Shown piece after piece: positions 1 to 12,777 of a stretch of 64,000 bases of DNA. Below the pieces are notes generated by a model. That model had not been told where the DNA came from. It saw only the letters and a program-made list of their open reading frames with translations, and ran no database searches. The translations under genes were made by a program, and so were the position numbers. The DNA lies in assembly GCA_902805475.1 (NCBI GenBank), contig CADCSX010000007.1, positions 496,001-560,000 on the forward strand, read 5' to 3'. Within the stretch, counting starts at the first letter, position 1; each line of letters starts with the position of its first letter. This stretch comes from Entonaema liquescens. Taxonomy: Eukaryota > Ascomycota > Sordariomycetes > Xylariales > Xylariaceae.

Positions 1-1119
1 GGGGATTCAAATGTGGATAACATGGATGTTGGGGTCCCCATTCTTCGCCTAGATCTGGTACTTCGGGGTCACCCATAATCGAAGAGTCGCTCGAAGATAT
101 GACCGAGCCAATGCCCGGCGGAAGCGATACATTTGATCTGTTGTGTCGGTGACTTAGAACGGAGGGTCCTCTCTCTAGATCTTTGGAGAATGACCTCTTA
201 GGATCATCAGTCCCCATCGGCGGCATGACGGCCTTCCCTTTTCCCTTATCAAGCTTCTGCTTGGAACTTTCAGACGTATCGGGCCGGACAAGCCCAAAAC
301 TTATTGCTCGTGCCCGCTTGGTAACACTTTGACCACGCTTCCTTAAGCCAGTGAACTTGGTCCGTTCGGCCTTGGGCTTGAGTTCTGACGGCCCAGCTTC
401 ACTCTCTTGCGGGGGACTAGAAATGCGCTTGCCTTCGTAGGAGTGCCGGACCGAAGGAGGAAGGCTAATCCTCTTATCAACACTAGCCCTACCCTCTAGA
501 TGCGGACTGGTTCGTGCCGATTTATCTGGGAGTGGAAGAAGTGGATAGTCGCCGGCTCCAAACCCAATAGGTTCAGATGGGTCTGATGAAACTTCAATAG
601 CAGGATGGTTTACAGGTACAGAAGGAGGTGGTGGAGTTGATGGTCGGCGTTTGCGAGATTGTCGAGGGGGTCGCGGGGTTCGAGATGGAGGAACTCTTGG
701 AGTTGAATTAGTAGGATTCCAAAGACGACCAGGGCCAAATCGAAGTGGCAGACGATAAAAAGAGGTGGAAGCAGATGCGGCGGCACGATTGCGGAAAGGC
801 GATTGAGGGATGCGATCGAATGGTCCAGGGGCCCCTGTTGCCAATAAGTTCCTTCGGGTAGTTGTAGTTGTAGTTGTAGTTGGTTGTCGCTGTTGGGTAG
901 TGACTACAGCAGGATCTGGGACCGTGACGGTGGGATATTTGGGCTGCTGAGATGACGAATCAACAGGTACATTTGTCTGCTGTGCATCTAGGGCGGTCGG
1001 TAACGGGTTCGCAGAACGAATGTCTGCGTGCGAAGCCGTTGGAGATGAGAAGAAGAAATGGCCGCCTTGACGGCCGGACTGGAAATTGGAGAAGCTCGAG
1101 GTCGTTGACCAAAAATCGA
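1..1119 (-). CDS. Partial proline/serine-rich protein, possibly Erf4-like N-terminal region (3' end outside window)
   Basis: On the minus strand one frame is open from about 1486 down to base 1 and leaves the window without a stop. It contains no usable ATG, so the first exon must lie upstream, probably within 1120-1600, where the DNA is low-complexity and several short frames overlap. The visible part is disordered and rich in Pro, Ser, Thr and Arg, with a run of eight threonines and a basic patch (PPRQSRKRRPSTPPPP). It ends at the window edge in EEWGPQHPCYPHLNP. From memory that ending resembles the stretch before the domain of fungal Erf4/Golgin A7-like proteins, partners of Ras palmitoyltransferase. 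The domain itself would be outside the window, so this identity is only a hint. The 5' boundary given is approximate. Confidence 0.55.
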
Positions 1120-4100
1120 TAGACCTAATAAACTTTCCTCCCTTTTCCCTCCGCTTTAACTCTAACTTTATTGTACGGGGCCTCCGACAACGAATTCGAC
1201 TTTTGCGATGAGTATAGGCGTCGTGGGTGTCGTGAGTGTCGTGAGTGTCGTGGGCGTTGTGGGCGTTGTGTTCGGGTATGACAAAGATAGACGCAGGTGC
1301 AGGTGCAGGTGCAGACGCGACCGAGTGGAATTGAAAGTGAGGATTCTGCAGGTGACGGGGAGACAAGCCAAACGGCAGCTGCGAGTGGCTGGTCCGGACA
1401 CGGGTGTGGATGCTGTGGATGCTGGTGCAGGTACTGATAATAGCGATAATAGCTAATTCTGCGGTAGTAATTCGGGGCTTCCAGCGCTAACATGGAACAC
1501 CGCAGTGGAATGTTCATGCTGGACCTAGGTCTAGGTCCAGAACCGAGAAAAGGCCGCCAGCTGGTGGACGGCCCTTTTGTCAGGTGACGTAACAACGGAG
1601 CGTCGGAATATCGGAATGTCGTATTATTGCATGAAATTGCTAAGAAATACCTGTGATACGTACTTCACCTTTACTTGTTCTGCTTGCTTTGATTGCCCTT
1701 GTTTTTCTTGCTCGTCTTTCTCATATGCTGCAGCAATCATCCACTGATGAGACTGAGTGTCGTTAACTCCAAATTGCATCCTCCGTTCCCCTTCCCTCGT
1801 TTTATATATCGGTATAAGACTGCCTTTTTTTTTATTCCTTTGGGGGCCACTATCGTGGTTGCGTACTCTTTTTCTTTTAATATCTTAGAAAGGGTGTCAT
1901 CTTTCCTGACTGCTGTTAATTTTGGCTTCCGTCACACTTGAGTTGGTATTCGATCTGCCTTAGGAATGGGTGTCGGCTGAATTCTGCCTCGGGGCGTGTT
2001 TAATGTGTCTGATATATATTGGTCGATGTGAAAAGGAATATCAACGAAGACAAACCTCAGGTAAATTAGTTATCAATAACTAACAGGTTAGTAAAGGGAG
2101 GGTTTAGGCAAACTTTACGAAACATATATGCGAGAAAGAGACAATGCTTCTTTCGTCATCCGCCTTTTCATACGTGTAGCGTCCCTCCGTAGCCCTGGAT
2201 ACCAACCAGCCCAGCAAGTCAGCTACTAAGAAAAGAACAAGGCTTTAAATTGCTTTATTTTGCGGAGCTTTTCTTCTTCTTTCGAACCTATCATCGTCTA
2301 TCAAAGCGTAGCTCAGCTAAAATGGCTAGGCTTGCAGGCTTGCAAACCCATTCAGGGGCATCCTCGTAACTCATCGTTCCACCCAGTTTCTGGCGCAGTG
2401 TCACGGATTTCGCTGAGCTTGGGTCTGGGTCTGGGTCTGGGTCCGGCACTGGGGGCTGCTTGCGACCCGAGCGGGTGGGATAGATGGATCAAAATTTTTA
2501 TCTCCAGCCTTTCTAGCCTCACCAATCTTATCTTTAAAGACACCAGATTCCGGCTCTCACATCAGCAGCTTTACAAAACGACATTCCTATTCCTATTCCT
2601 ATCGGCCATCAAAGGCTAGAATACGACGTTAGGAAACCCGTAGCAGCAGTATAGTATGACATGGCGAAGCAATGGCTACCTGAAAGTCTTATTGAGGACG
2701 GTCAAGGACTTATCGGCGTAATTCGTATTTCATTCTCCTGCAAGGTACACCGGGATTGCCGCACCGCGGTTACATCTGCTGTATTAGACGTGTGGTCATT
2801 GCTCAACTGCAGCCCTGGGAAAAGAGAAAACTCCAACGGCATAATAAAGTTAATCATCACTAATCCCGGTAGAGCACCATTTCGGCATGGTGGATAGACC
2901 CTTGGCACTACGTCGAAATAGCATTAACACGAAAGCATTAATGCGTCTTAATCAAGTGCTTGAACATTATGAATATCCATTATATCCATTATATCCGACG
3001 AGGAGTTTTCTAGAAAAAGCCTAATTGTCGGCTAACCCCTACGTGATCGATTCAAAGCCGTTCTGACAGGTCGTTCTGTTTTGGCGTCTTGAACTTATTC
3101 GGGATCCCTGGTCTAGCCCTCCAAAACTCAAAAGATAAATCTCGCCCGTAGTCTTAGGCGAGCAATCTTTGTATTAAAGAGAAGAGTCGCCGTAGTCATT
3201 CCTCGGGTTTAAGATACCCACCTCTCCTTGGATCGTCTGTTTCAGTCTCACTCACTCACTCATCTAGATCGAGGGCTGATCTAAGAGGTTAATGTTCATG
3301 TGTTGATGTCAGTGACTGACTCGTTAAAAAGAGAAGCATGACTAACTAATTAAAGGTCTACTCGTCAAAATTCTCCGTCATCATGCGCCTTCTTATATTA
3401 ATAGGTACACTATAAACTGGGGCAGCGAAGAGGCATAGGTCCCTCTTACGAGGTAGTCTCTGACGGTGTTATTCCACTAATATGTTCTGTGAGGACAACT
3501 CATGGCTTTACTCTCATAATAACTAGCCAACGCAAACTTTACATGTCTAAACAACATACCAGGGAGTTCCTCCTTGCCTCAAAATCCTAATCAAACTATC
3601 TATTTCGGAAACTTGCCTATATTTATTGCTAAATGGATAGAAGTGCATGAAGTATTTAATAAGAGATAACATAACATATGAATTACATAGAAATAATGAG
3701 TACGGATCCGTACAACTTTTGTATTACACCTAGGTTAGGTACATGTGTTACTTAATATCGTTGGTGACGTAACAATTTCCATACTACCTAACGGCAGGTG
3801 AGCGAGAGCTGAACCAGTGGGAAAGCTCCACTAGACCTGAGCCCGTGCACGCCCTATTTCCCCAAAAGCGTAAGGAGTGACCTCATCTGCCAAGCAGCGC
3901 ATCTCTCACATCAGATTATCCCTGCCATCGCATACCCCATGGGCACACGATATGCTACTCTTTCATCTACATCGTGGTTCTTTCCATCATTAAGGTATTT
4001 GTCGCATAGCCCATAGGGCTAGAGATTTCAATTTATCTCATTCTTCCCGGTCTGGGATAGGCTATAAAGGCATAAAACAGGGGTATACGATCTCATGTAG

Positions 4101-4127
4101 CCTCACAGCCCTTTGAACCACCACATC
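1120..4127. other. Intergenic region, 3 kb, no supported gene
   Basis: Probably holds the 5' exon and promoter of the minus-strand gene at the left edge and the promoter of the gene starting at 4128. Visible simple repeats are a GTCGTG/GTGGGC-like run near 1215-1270, three AGGTGC units near 1298-1315, GGTCTG units near 2415-2440 and ACTC units near 3244-3260. Short open frames at 1693-1941 and 2260-2619 show no domain and look accidental. Confidence 0.6.
4063..4069 (+). promoter_or_regulatory. TATA-like box
   Basis: TATAAAG lies 65 bases before the ATG at 4128, a fitting position for a core promoter with a short leader. Support is position and sequence only. Confidence 0.35.
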
Positions 4128-5585
4128 ATGGCTGATGAGAACTACACTTCCCCCTCGACTTCAGCAGCCCACGCAACTGGTCGAGCATCGTCACTCGCCG
4201 GCAATGAGCCCCCAACTTTCAGCTTGCGTCGAGCCGCAACAGTTGGTCAATCTGCTCCTATACGCCGACGATCCACTGTCAACGCGGGATCGCCTACCGC
4301 CGAGAATGGCTTTGCAGATATTCGAAGGCGGAGCTCTACATATTCCGATTTTAGTCTGAACGATGCCAGAAGGGATCTGGAGACAAGCGCAGATGACCTC
4401 CTCAACCCGAGCAAGTCTGGCTCTAAACAGGGGGATACATCACCATTTGTCTACATCCCACTTACATTGGCCTTGCTCCCTGCGATAGCCGGCGTATTCT
4501 TCGAAAATGGGAGCGCTTTCTTCACGGATCTAACACTCCTTAGTTTGGCTGCTGTATTTCTTCATTGGTCTGTCACGCAGCCTTGGGATTGGTATCGCTC
4601 TGCGCAGGAGATACGCATTGTGAGAGATGAGATTATGACAGAGTCTGTTTTCGAGTCTGATAGCGACGCCGAGCCACCCACGTCATCTCTTGAAAATGTC
4701 CCCGAAGAGACAGGTAAACAGGACGAGTCTGAGGAGGTATCTGACAGACGGAGTCGTCAGTGGAAAGAGCACCAAGCAGCAGCGCTCAGAGAACTCTACT
4801 TCCACGAAATAGCTGCTTTAGCCTGGTGCTTCATCTTTCCCATGCTCGGCGCGTATCTTTTACATACTATTCGAGGGCAGTTGACGAGACGTTCTGAAGG
4901 TCTGGTGTCTGACTACAACCTCACTATTTTCCTTTGCGCCGCTGAAATCCGTCCTGTTTCACATCTAATCAGGATGCTTCAAAATCGAACTTTACGAATT
5001 CAACAAATTGTCGCGAGGAATCCTCATGAAAAACAAACCGTTACAATGGAGCAGTTCGAAGCACTTGCTACTAGACTAGATGAATTGGAAGCACGAGGAG
5101 TCACGAGCGACACGACTTCGAATGCCACTGTACGACAAGATGTGCCACAGCCAAAAGCGATACAGACGGCAGTGGCTCAAGAAGTCCGCAGTAGCATACA
5201 GCCAGAGTTAGATGCCTTGAATCGCGCTATGCGTCGATACGAGAAGAAGCTGACCCTCCTCGCATGCCAAACCGACAACCGTATTGAGTACGTTGACTAT
5301 AGGCTCAACGATGCCATTGCGCTTGCTGCCGTTGCGGCCAAGAATAGTAACGCTCAACGGAACTTAGGCGGGTGGCTCATCGACAAGACCATTGCGCTAA
5401 TCACGCTCCCGTTCCACGCTATAGTGGCGGTATCTACCTTTCCTTTCCGAACGATATCGACTATGCTTAGTAGGAAGAGTAGGTCTTCGTCCGAAAAAGC
5501 TCAGAGGGCTGTACGCAGTGGGAAAGCGGTGGCACAAGGTAGAGCTAGTTCTGACCGCGTCCCTGCGCGCGTGTCTAGAAGATAG
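4128..5585 (+). CDS. Fungal membrane protein of unknown function with C-terminal coiled coil
   Basis: Single-exon gene of 485 residues. The frame is open five codons further upstream but only from TTG, so the ATG at 4128 (MADENYTSP) is the start. The N-terminal ~100 residues are disordered and Ser/Arg-rich with repeated RRRS motifs that look like kinase sites. Two hydrophobic segments follow at roughly 105-127 and 130-148, then an acidic loop, a third hydrophobic segment near 226-248 and a shorter one near 262-275. Residues ~310-400 carry a heptad-like coiled coil (EQFEALATRLDELEAR). A last hydrophobic patch (ITLPFHAIVAVSTFPF) precedes a basic, Ser-rich tail. I do not recognise a named family; the architecture resembles conserved hypothetical proteins of filamentous ascomycetes. 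Function is unknown. Confidence 0.85.
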   Translation: MADENYTSPSTSAAHATGRASSLAGNEPPTFSLRRAATVGQSAPIRRRSTVNAGSPTAENGFADIRRRSSTYSDFSLNDARRDLETSADDLLNPSKSGSKQGDTSPFVYIPLTLALLPAIAGVFFENGSAFFTDLTLLSLAAVFLHWSVTQPWDWYRSAQEIRIVRDEIMTESVFESDSDAEPPTSSLENVPEETGKQDESEEVSDRRSRQWKEHQAAALRELYFHEIAALAWCFIFPMLGAYLLHTIRGQLTRRSEGLVSDYNLTIFLCAAEIRPVSHLIRMLQNRTLRIQQIVARNPHEKQTVTMEQFEALATRLDELEARGVTSDTTSNATVRQDVPQPKAIQTAVAQEVRSSIQPELDALNRAMRRYEKKLTLLACQTDNRIEYVDYRLNDAIALAAVAAKNSNAQRNLGGWLIDKTIALITLPFHAIVAVSTFPFRTISTMLSRKSRSSSEKAQRAVRSGKAVAQGRASSDRVPARVSRR

Positions 5586-8500
5586 GAAGGATATCATGTA
5601 TTATGAGGGTATGGATGTACGATGGCAGTTGGGTTGGGTTAGGTTAGGTAGTCTGTACTAGGTAATAATCACGGATGGGTCGGCACGGAGAAGGAGGACG
5701 GCAGGAAACGGGAAATGGTTAGGAGGGGTAATCAAACGGAGTGTGGACGCTACTAGCTCATAACACGAGTTATCGGCGGTAGGAATTACGTTGTGATATA
5801 TTCATCCACGGGAATGCTCTCCTTAAAGACCAATTTTACAATTTACCATTATATAAATACTCTTTCATTTATATGGTCGTAAACTTGCAATGCAGTTCTT
5901 TATGCGGGATAGGTCAATGCCGACTTAAGGGGGTAGCAGAAGTCAGCAAATTATTGTAGATGGACTGACTGTCTGTGCATCTCGATATACTTTTTTTTTC
6001 GCCCTCTTACATGGCTGAAATATTGAAAGACACGTCAGATACTCCAGCCAACGAACGTCATGCTGCGGGGAATCTCTCGTAATAGAAAGGGCTGATATGC
6101 TTCTTGTTGCACATCGCAATATTTCCCATCTGCGATGATCAGACTGGATGATGTTGGGATGCGGCCAAGCATTTTAGAGGCTGGAGCTGACTAAACTATC
6201 TAATAGGCTTTCTAGTAGTAGAGGCCCTACGCATGCAGTAATCTGCATTGGTAGGTATTTTACAGATGAGGTATGGTATGTGGTGGTGGTGTGTGTTTGG
6301 GGTCCACTGGTGCCTGGCAGAATCCGGATACTAGATGGACGGATCCATGGATTCGGCAGACCGGGTCCCAAGTTCTAAATAAGATTTCATCGACTTTACC
6401 AACAATGTCCTGGTCTTGGGGACTATCTTAATAAATATCGTAATCCATGTTTAGATATGTAAAATTTAGCAGTGGACTTTCATATATCAACATATGTAGT
6501 CACATTTACTTCAAGCCACACAGATCGGTATGAGATCAAATGCACTCTTAAGATGCCATCCATCCATCCATCCAACTTTGACATTACAAGGATGAGTCGA
6601 AAGAAAGACGGGTAGGCAAATGCGAATATATTATCGTAGTCTATTCGCACGTGCGACGTGCGTACGAAATGTATGTTAATTCACGCTGCGCGCGGGCGTC
6701 GATATTATCGATGCGCGTATCCGGAGTCGCACCAAAGCTTGCACAACGTTCGAAAGCAAACCTCACCTCGTAAGGCCTAAGAGGCAAATAGTTTATCTCG
6801 TGATGGGTGATGGGGGTGAACACACGTTCCATCGACGTACGTTGCGAGATCCCGCCCGTTACCACCCTCCTTTACACCGCGGGACGAATCGCCAAGGCGG
6901 ACGAGGCGTCTCGCTACTGCATGCCAAATGGTAGCTCGCGACCGATATCAATGGTGGTGGCAGTACCCTAGAACGTAATTTAACTCTTTTTTTTTTTTCT
7001 TTTGTCACCGCGTCATTTCAATATTGCGCTTATTTTTAGCGCGCTACTTGTTGCTTGAGCACATAGTTCTTTCGCGACTCGAAACAATTCCCAACCATCG
7101 GTATTATATTTTCACCGTCTAGAGGATCCTGTTAAAACCCTAGCTTAGACAATTAGGTCAGTAGAGTCGGTGAGCTGATCATCGACGATTGCATCGGGCT
7201 ATTAGTCCATGTAGCCCGAAATGTGCGTGCGGTTGTGTTTGGGTATGCTGTGCTGGTTCCTGTTGAGAATGTGCTGTACTGTACTTATCCTTGCTGCTTG
7301 CAGCGTGGTACGCGGCGTTGGCTAGATGCGGGATCCGCAGCCAATGCCAGATGAGCGATCGTGAGCAAGGCGTCCAAGGTGGAATTCGGTGGGCCTCTGA
7401 GCTTCTTTTCTCAAGAGCTAAAAAATCCAGGAACTTGCTTTTCCCCCCCGCCATCTCCTAGGAGAAAAAGGATCTGACACCTCGCTAAAACCCAGTGGCT
7501 TCAAATTTTGACAAATCTGATTCAAACTATTGAATCGCACGTGTCGCGCCTCGACGCTGAGACGTTTTCGTGATATCCGGGGTCGACAAGAGCCTCTCGG
7601 TCTGACTCCACCGTTTGCGAGTCCGGCCGCGGACAAGAATAACGGACGAAAAAGACTTGGAGATCCTCTCGTGCTACGTAAACCATACATCATTGAAGCA
7701 AACTATTGCTGACCTCGCGCGAAAAGATGGGACTTTTATTTTCGAATTTTGAAGGACAACAGAAAAACCGAAAAGAGTAATTAAACGTTCATCGAAGTGG
7801 TCTGAGTGGGTAGGAAAGATACACTAAAGTATGCACTAAGGCCTGCACTAAGGTTTACCGGTAGCCAGGGGGCTTTTTACAGGGCTGGCAGGGGTTACGC
7901 TGCTAAGTCACACATCACATTGTCCAATCGGCGATCAGTCCAAACCGTTTGTTGCCCAAATGGGAATAAGCTCCCGTCCCGTTCCTGCTTGACTGGGTCT
8001 GGTCTGTTGGATGAAGTTGGAAGGAGAAGTTGCAGGTTAGGTATTCTCTTCCGGAGTCCGAGCAGGAGCGAAGCTTGCCCAGGTGCTTAGCAAGTGCCTA
8101 GCAAGGAAAGAGGAAAGAAAAAAGAAAGTACCTTAGCTTGCTTCAACTTACTTCGCTTCATGTCCACTCGTCTGTGCTAATCTCCCGCGGTCAACGTCCC
8201 AAACGCATCCATTGGATGGTCATGCCATCGTCATACGCACATCAATCACACGGCATACGCCCTAGTAGTCCAGCCTTTTCCCCCCTATGAGTTCTACTAG
8301 AAGGATATGCCGCCAAGTAGAATGGTGGCCTGCTAGGCGCAGAAAGCAATTTCGTAGACATACAAGACATATCCTACAATGCTCCAGCTACGGGGTGGGC
8401 TGGCTGAGATGCCACTAGAGAGATGTAAGTACTGTACTGCGTATTAAACATAGACAATAGTCTGGTGGGTTAGGTAGATTCTCAGCAACTGGTTGGTAAT

Positions 8501-9061
8501 CCTATAATCAAAGCTCTCTCTTTTTTCTTCTTTTTTCTTCTTCTTTCTTTTCTCGTTCCCGTCCATCGGATCATTAGACCCTAATAGTCTCTTCTGGTTC
8601 ATGCCGGATACCGTTGCATGAACGGGAAAGAGGCTGAGAGGTTACTATTGATAACTTAGGCTTAATGGTGTTTTCTTGATAAGTTTGATCTACTGGTACG
8701 TGCCCCTCTACCCAGAACGCATGCGGGTTGACCCTGAAGTTTCAGTTGACTCTGAGCTCACTCCATTCCAGAAGTCGGCCCAATTAACTATCCATCGTTT
8801 GTTCGCAGCTTCATGGGCTTGTAATACGAGTCGAGAGCCCCGCGCCTTTGCATTGTTCGTCGTCGTTGATGTCATCTACCGCAAAAGTTCTCTCCCTAGA
8901 GCAAACATCTACTGCCTCGTATTATCGACGGTTTATCCTAACTATAGCCCATTACTAGTCATGCGTTTTAGACGGTAATCTCGGATAACAGAAGTGCTTC
9001 CAAGAGCGCTGTGCTATTAGTATACCAGTTTAACGTCCATATACCTTATAAATCTTTCAAG
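5586..9061. other. Intergenic region, 3.5 kb, no supported gene
   Basis: Contains a CATC tetranucleotide run near 6558-6575, a T-run near 6987 and a long pyrimidine tract near 8515-8550. Minus-strand open frames between 7179 and 7693 overlap one another without splice-consistent continuity or recognisable domains. Nothing else is supported. Confidence 0.5.
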
Positions 9062-12000
9062 ATGATTTCGAAGCGGTCGAGCATTTGCACTTTGGTCTAT
9101 TTATTGGTATGCTTCAATGTGGTAGCAGCGGGGCGATTAGGACCGTATCCGAGACAAGAAACCTCTCCCTCGACAGCAGAGGCCACAAAGACGACAGAGG
9201 ATGGCGATAGAGCAACGACGACAACTACTCCAGATAACTCAGAAACCCCTTCTAGTTCGTCAGGGAAGGTTACATCCATCGAAGTTACTACTAGCGTAAC
9301 CAGCACCCCAGAAGCAACCGCGATTCCCTCCGCCCTCAACGGGAATAATCCGAATAATGATAGCTTCTCTGAACAACGTAAGTGATCCCGTTATTTCCCT
9401 TTTCTTGGGGTACCCAATTTCGGTTCTAATTGAACAATTATAGCGGCTGTTGTTGAGGGTGAATTGCCCTTACCACCCCGACTAACACCAGGATGGGGCG
9501 TTTCCGGTGCCATTATGCTCATCACGGGCATCGTATATGCCTTAGTTGGTATTAAAAATACACGACTGCATACGTTTTTCTCCTCGGCATATCTTGCTAG
9601 TCTCAGTGTAGCGGTCCTGATCGTCTACGTTATGAACGTTCCCGTATCGGACGCTGTTCAGGGGGCGTATGTTGTAGGAGCCGTATGCGCTGGTCTAATC
9701 CTTGGTGGAGCCGCAACTGTCTTCAAGGAACTTACTGAGGGCCTTGGATGCCTCCTCGGTGGTTTCTGTCTTTCTATGTGGCTTCTCACTTTGCGTGAGG
9801 GTGGGTTGCTTCCTTCTACTACCGGGAAAGCAATCTTCATCGCTGCTTTCACGGCTGCGGGCTTCGCATTCTACTTTGGTCATTACACGAGGCCATATGC
9901 TATGATCGGCCTAATGTCGTTCGCTGGTTCAACGGTTACAGTTTTAGGTATTGATTGCTTTAGTAGAGCAGGTTTGAAAGAATTCTGGGCTTACATTTGG
10001 AACCTGAACGACGATCTGTTCCCTCTCGAAGCTACCACCTATCCGTTAACTAAGGGCATAAAGGTGGAGGTTGCGATAATTATCGTGTTAACAGTTCTCG
10101 GCTTGATCTCTCAGTTCAAGTTGTGGCGTGTGATTCAGGAGCATCGTGCGAGACGAGCCGAAGAACGAGCGGAATTCGAGAGGATGCGAGATGAAGAGGA
10201 GGCCAGTGTCGGGCGACGAATTGAGGAAGACAATAAGCGTGAAAGGAGGCAATGGGAGACAACTTATGGGGATCTACCAACACCGACGAGCCCTACTGCC
10301 TCCCGCGATTCAGGTGTTGGCGAATTTGAGAATGAGAAAAAGGGTCAAGTAAGCCAGACTACTGTTCAACCAGTTTCGCCAGGCGAGACCGAGAATGATA
10401 ATGCGATCGAAATGGCAGATCTCCCATCTGAAGACAATACATCTTCTGAACTGGGAAAACAACTGGATGACGGTTTGGTCATTGCAGGACATGACGAAGA
10501 TAAGCGGGTAACTGTAAGGGTTTCGAGGGATTACCATGATAATGACGAGTCGGGCCCTTTACCGGAGCCTGATGAAAAGGCCTGGATGGCTGGTGCTGAG
10601 AGCGAATCACAACCTGCATCACCAACGTCACGCAATTCACGAAGAGTCTCAAACTTACCCGGTCCCGAAATAATACCTTTACCGTTCAAAGTACCAGAAC
10701 ACCAAGAAGAGGATATCGAAGATGATGATCGGTCATCATTCGCAACATTTGCTGATGAAGATGGCCGATCTATCGCGCTAAGTCAGAGAGCCTCAAGGGC
10801 GTCTCTATCACACAGACTGTCTTGGGGGTCAGGGAACTTGTTGCGAAGTCTATCTCAGCGTTCGAAACGACAGACAGGGGAATTCGAGACACCGCAGCCG
10901 TCAGCCGGATGGGGAGAAAGCAATGAAGGATTAGTATCCAAGAATGAGAAACCCTCTGGAGACACTGGTTCTATCGCTGCTACCATTGACGGTATGAGTG
11001 ATAACGGCGAAAATGACGTAAAATTGGCTGAAGCTGAAGAGCCGGGTCATACAAGGGAAATCAAAGCGGAATTAGCAGATAGGCAGTCCAAAGACGAGCC
11101 CAGTTCTGGAGATCAGTCTGTTCCACAGTCCAAGCCAACCGACTCAGGCGGCCGCCTCGAAGTTCGACCTTATTCAACAGTAGAGACAGTTGCAACCGAA
11201 ATATTAAATCCGTCGTTCTTGGGAGAGCCGCTTGGAAGTGCATCAAAAAGAAACAGCAGAACAAATGCTGTAGGGAAATCAGATGAGGCAGATGGAACTG
11301 ACAGCCTTACTAACGTGGTGGAATCGAAAACCCCCTCTGACACGTCCAAGGCTGCTAAATCTGCATCCCCATCCGCTGTGTCCTCCGCGAGTCTTACAAA
11401 GGAGCATCTTCCTTCCAGCTTATCACGTGTTGCGTTGTCGTATCGTACAAACGAGTGGGCAAAACACCTGACACAAGCGGAAAAACCTGAGCTAGACACA
11501 TTACACTTGAATGAGTATCCAGAGACCGAAGAAGCTTCGAAGCAGCCAGAGGAAGCCCCTGCCCCTGTTAACGTTGATGAACTGCAGCAAACAGCTGAGA
11601 GTGGTATTCCACCAACCTCTATTATGAGGTCACCCTCTTCAGTATCCAATACCCAATCAAATGCACATCTCTACCGTTCTCTATCAAAAACAAGTGTTAC
11701 AAGCGCAGCAAACCTGGTACCAACTACGCCCACTACGACACCCTTAGCGGGACAGTTGCAGGACATCAGCGACAGATCAAATGTCATAAAGGGACCCAGC
11801 CGAGTGTCCACACGAGCCACAATTTACGGATGAAGGGTCGTCGACAGTCTGGCGATATTATCATCCAACCAATTTTAGAAGAGAATGGTGACGAACAGCT
11901 CAGTGTTAAAGCCAACGCTATACAAGAGGAGGGAGATAGTTCCGCTTCAAGATCAGGCCCTCCTTCTCCTTTGGAACTTGGATCACAAGGCATGAATCGA

Positions 12001-12777
12001 CCTTCTGTTCCGGGTGTTGTGTCATACTCCAGTCCGCAGACGCTCATCGGCAAGAGGGATATGTTCTTACGTAGCAAATCTCAGTCAACGTTGTTACTTT
12101 CACAGTCAGTCCCCGAGTACACAATACACTCTTAGATCGACTAGCCAAATGGAACAACCTTACGGTTTACCAGCCCCTTCGCCCTTTGTCGGTCAGGATG
12201 CCGATGACCTCCCTCTGAGTAAAAGGAAGGAACTCATTCGTCAGAGCAGTTTACTTTCCGCCAATTCGGCTGCTGTCAACCCAAGGCCAAATAGCACTAT
12301 GAGAGTGTCTTATACATCTGCTCTTAGTCCAGGACCCACCTCGCCGGTGGCGGCTGACAGCGCACAGTTCAATTCCCATCAACCCCAACGGCATTCTACT
12401 GCTCCGTCACAAGCACACCGCGAAGCCCTACTCGCTAGTTTCCGGCAGTCTGTTGCTGTAGATCTACGAGCTGGCATTCCTATCTCGCCCGCCGTTAATA
12501 GCAGCGGGAGAATCCTATGGTTCGCTCTGCTTCTTCAACAACCCTGCTCGGACCTATAGCGCTACGGAATGGAAGCAATGAAGTCCAGCATAATATTGAT
12601 CAGCAAAGAAGTGTACTCCTCTCGCAGCGAGAACAAGAGGCCCAGAAGAAAGAACAGGAGCGCCGAGATAAAGAACGAAATGAGCGCGCATTTGAAGAGA
12701 TGATGCGCCGTGGCGACCTCATGGATGCTCACCGAGAAGCTATGAGAAAGATGCAACGCAGCATCAAAGACCAATGA
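9062..12777 (+). CDS. Seven-TM TM7S3/TM198-like (DUF4203-type) protein with long disordered tail; three frameshifts
   Basis: Exon 1 is 9062-9377 and the intron 9378-9443 (GTAAGT..TTATAG, CTAAT branch site); exon 2 starts at 9444 in phase. The start gives a signal peptide (ISKRSSICTLVYLLVCFNVVAA), a Thr/Ser-rich lumenal stretch, then seven closely spaced hydrophobic helices between about residues 120 and 340 with Gly-rich turns, typical of the TM7S3/TM198-like family. A charged Arg/Glu coiled coil and a long acidic, Ser-rich cytosolic tail follow. The frame is interrupted near 11828, 12111-12114 and 12514, each at a short G or C run. Adding, removing and adding one base respectively restores one frame of 1,216 residues ending in a Glu/Arg coiled coil at 12777. 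An intron ending in CGACAG near 11850 could bypass only the first break. Membrane location is clear; function unknown. Confidence 0.8.

Noticed and set aside
7179..7693. Overlapping minus-strand frames in intergenic DNA
   Set aside because: Two frames overlap each other without matching splice sites, and neither gives recognisable protein sequence.
11719..11850. Intron as explanation of the first frameshift in the seven-TM gene
   Set aside because: A GTACCA..CGACAG intron would be in phase, but the donor is poor, the interior looks coding, and the two later shifts cannot be explained this way.
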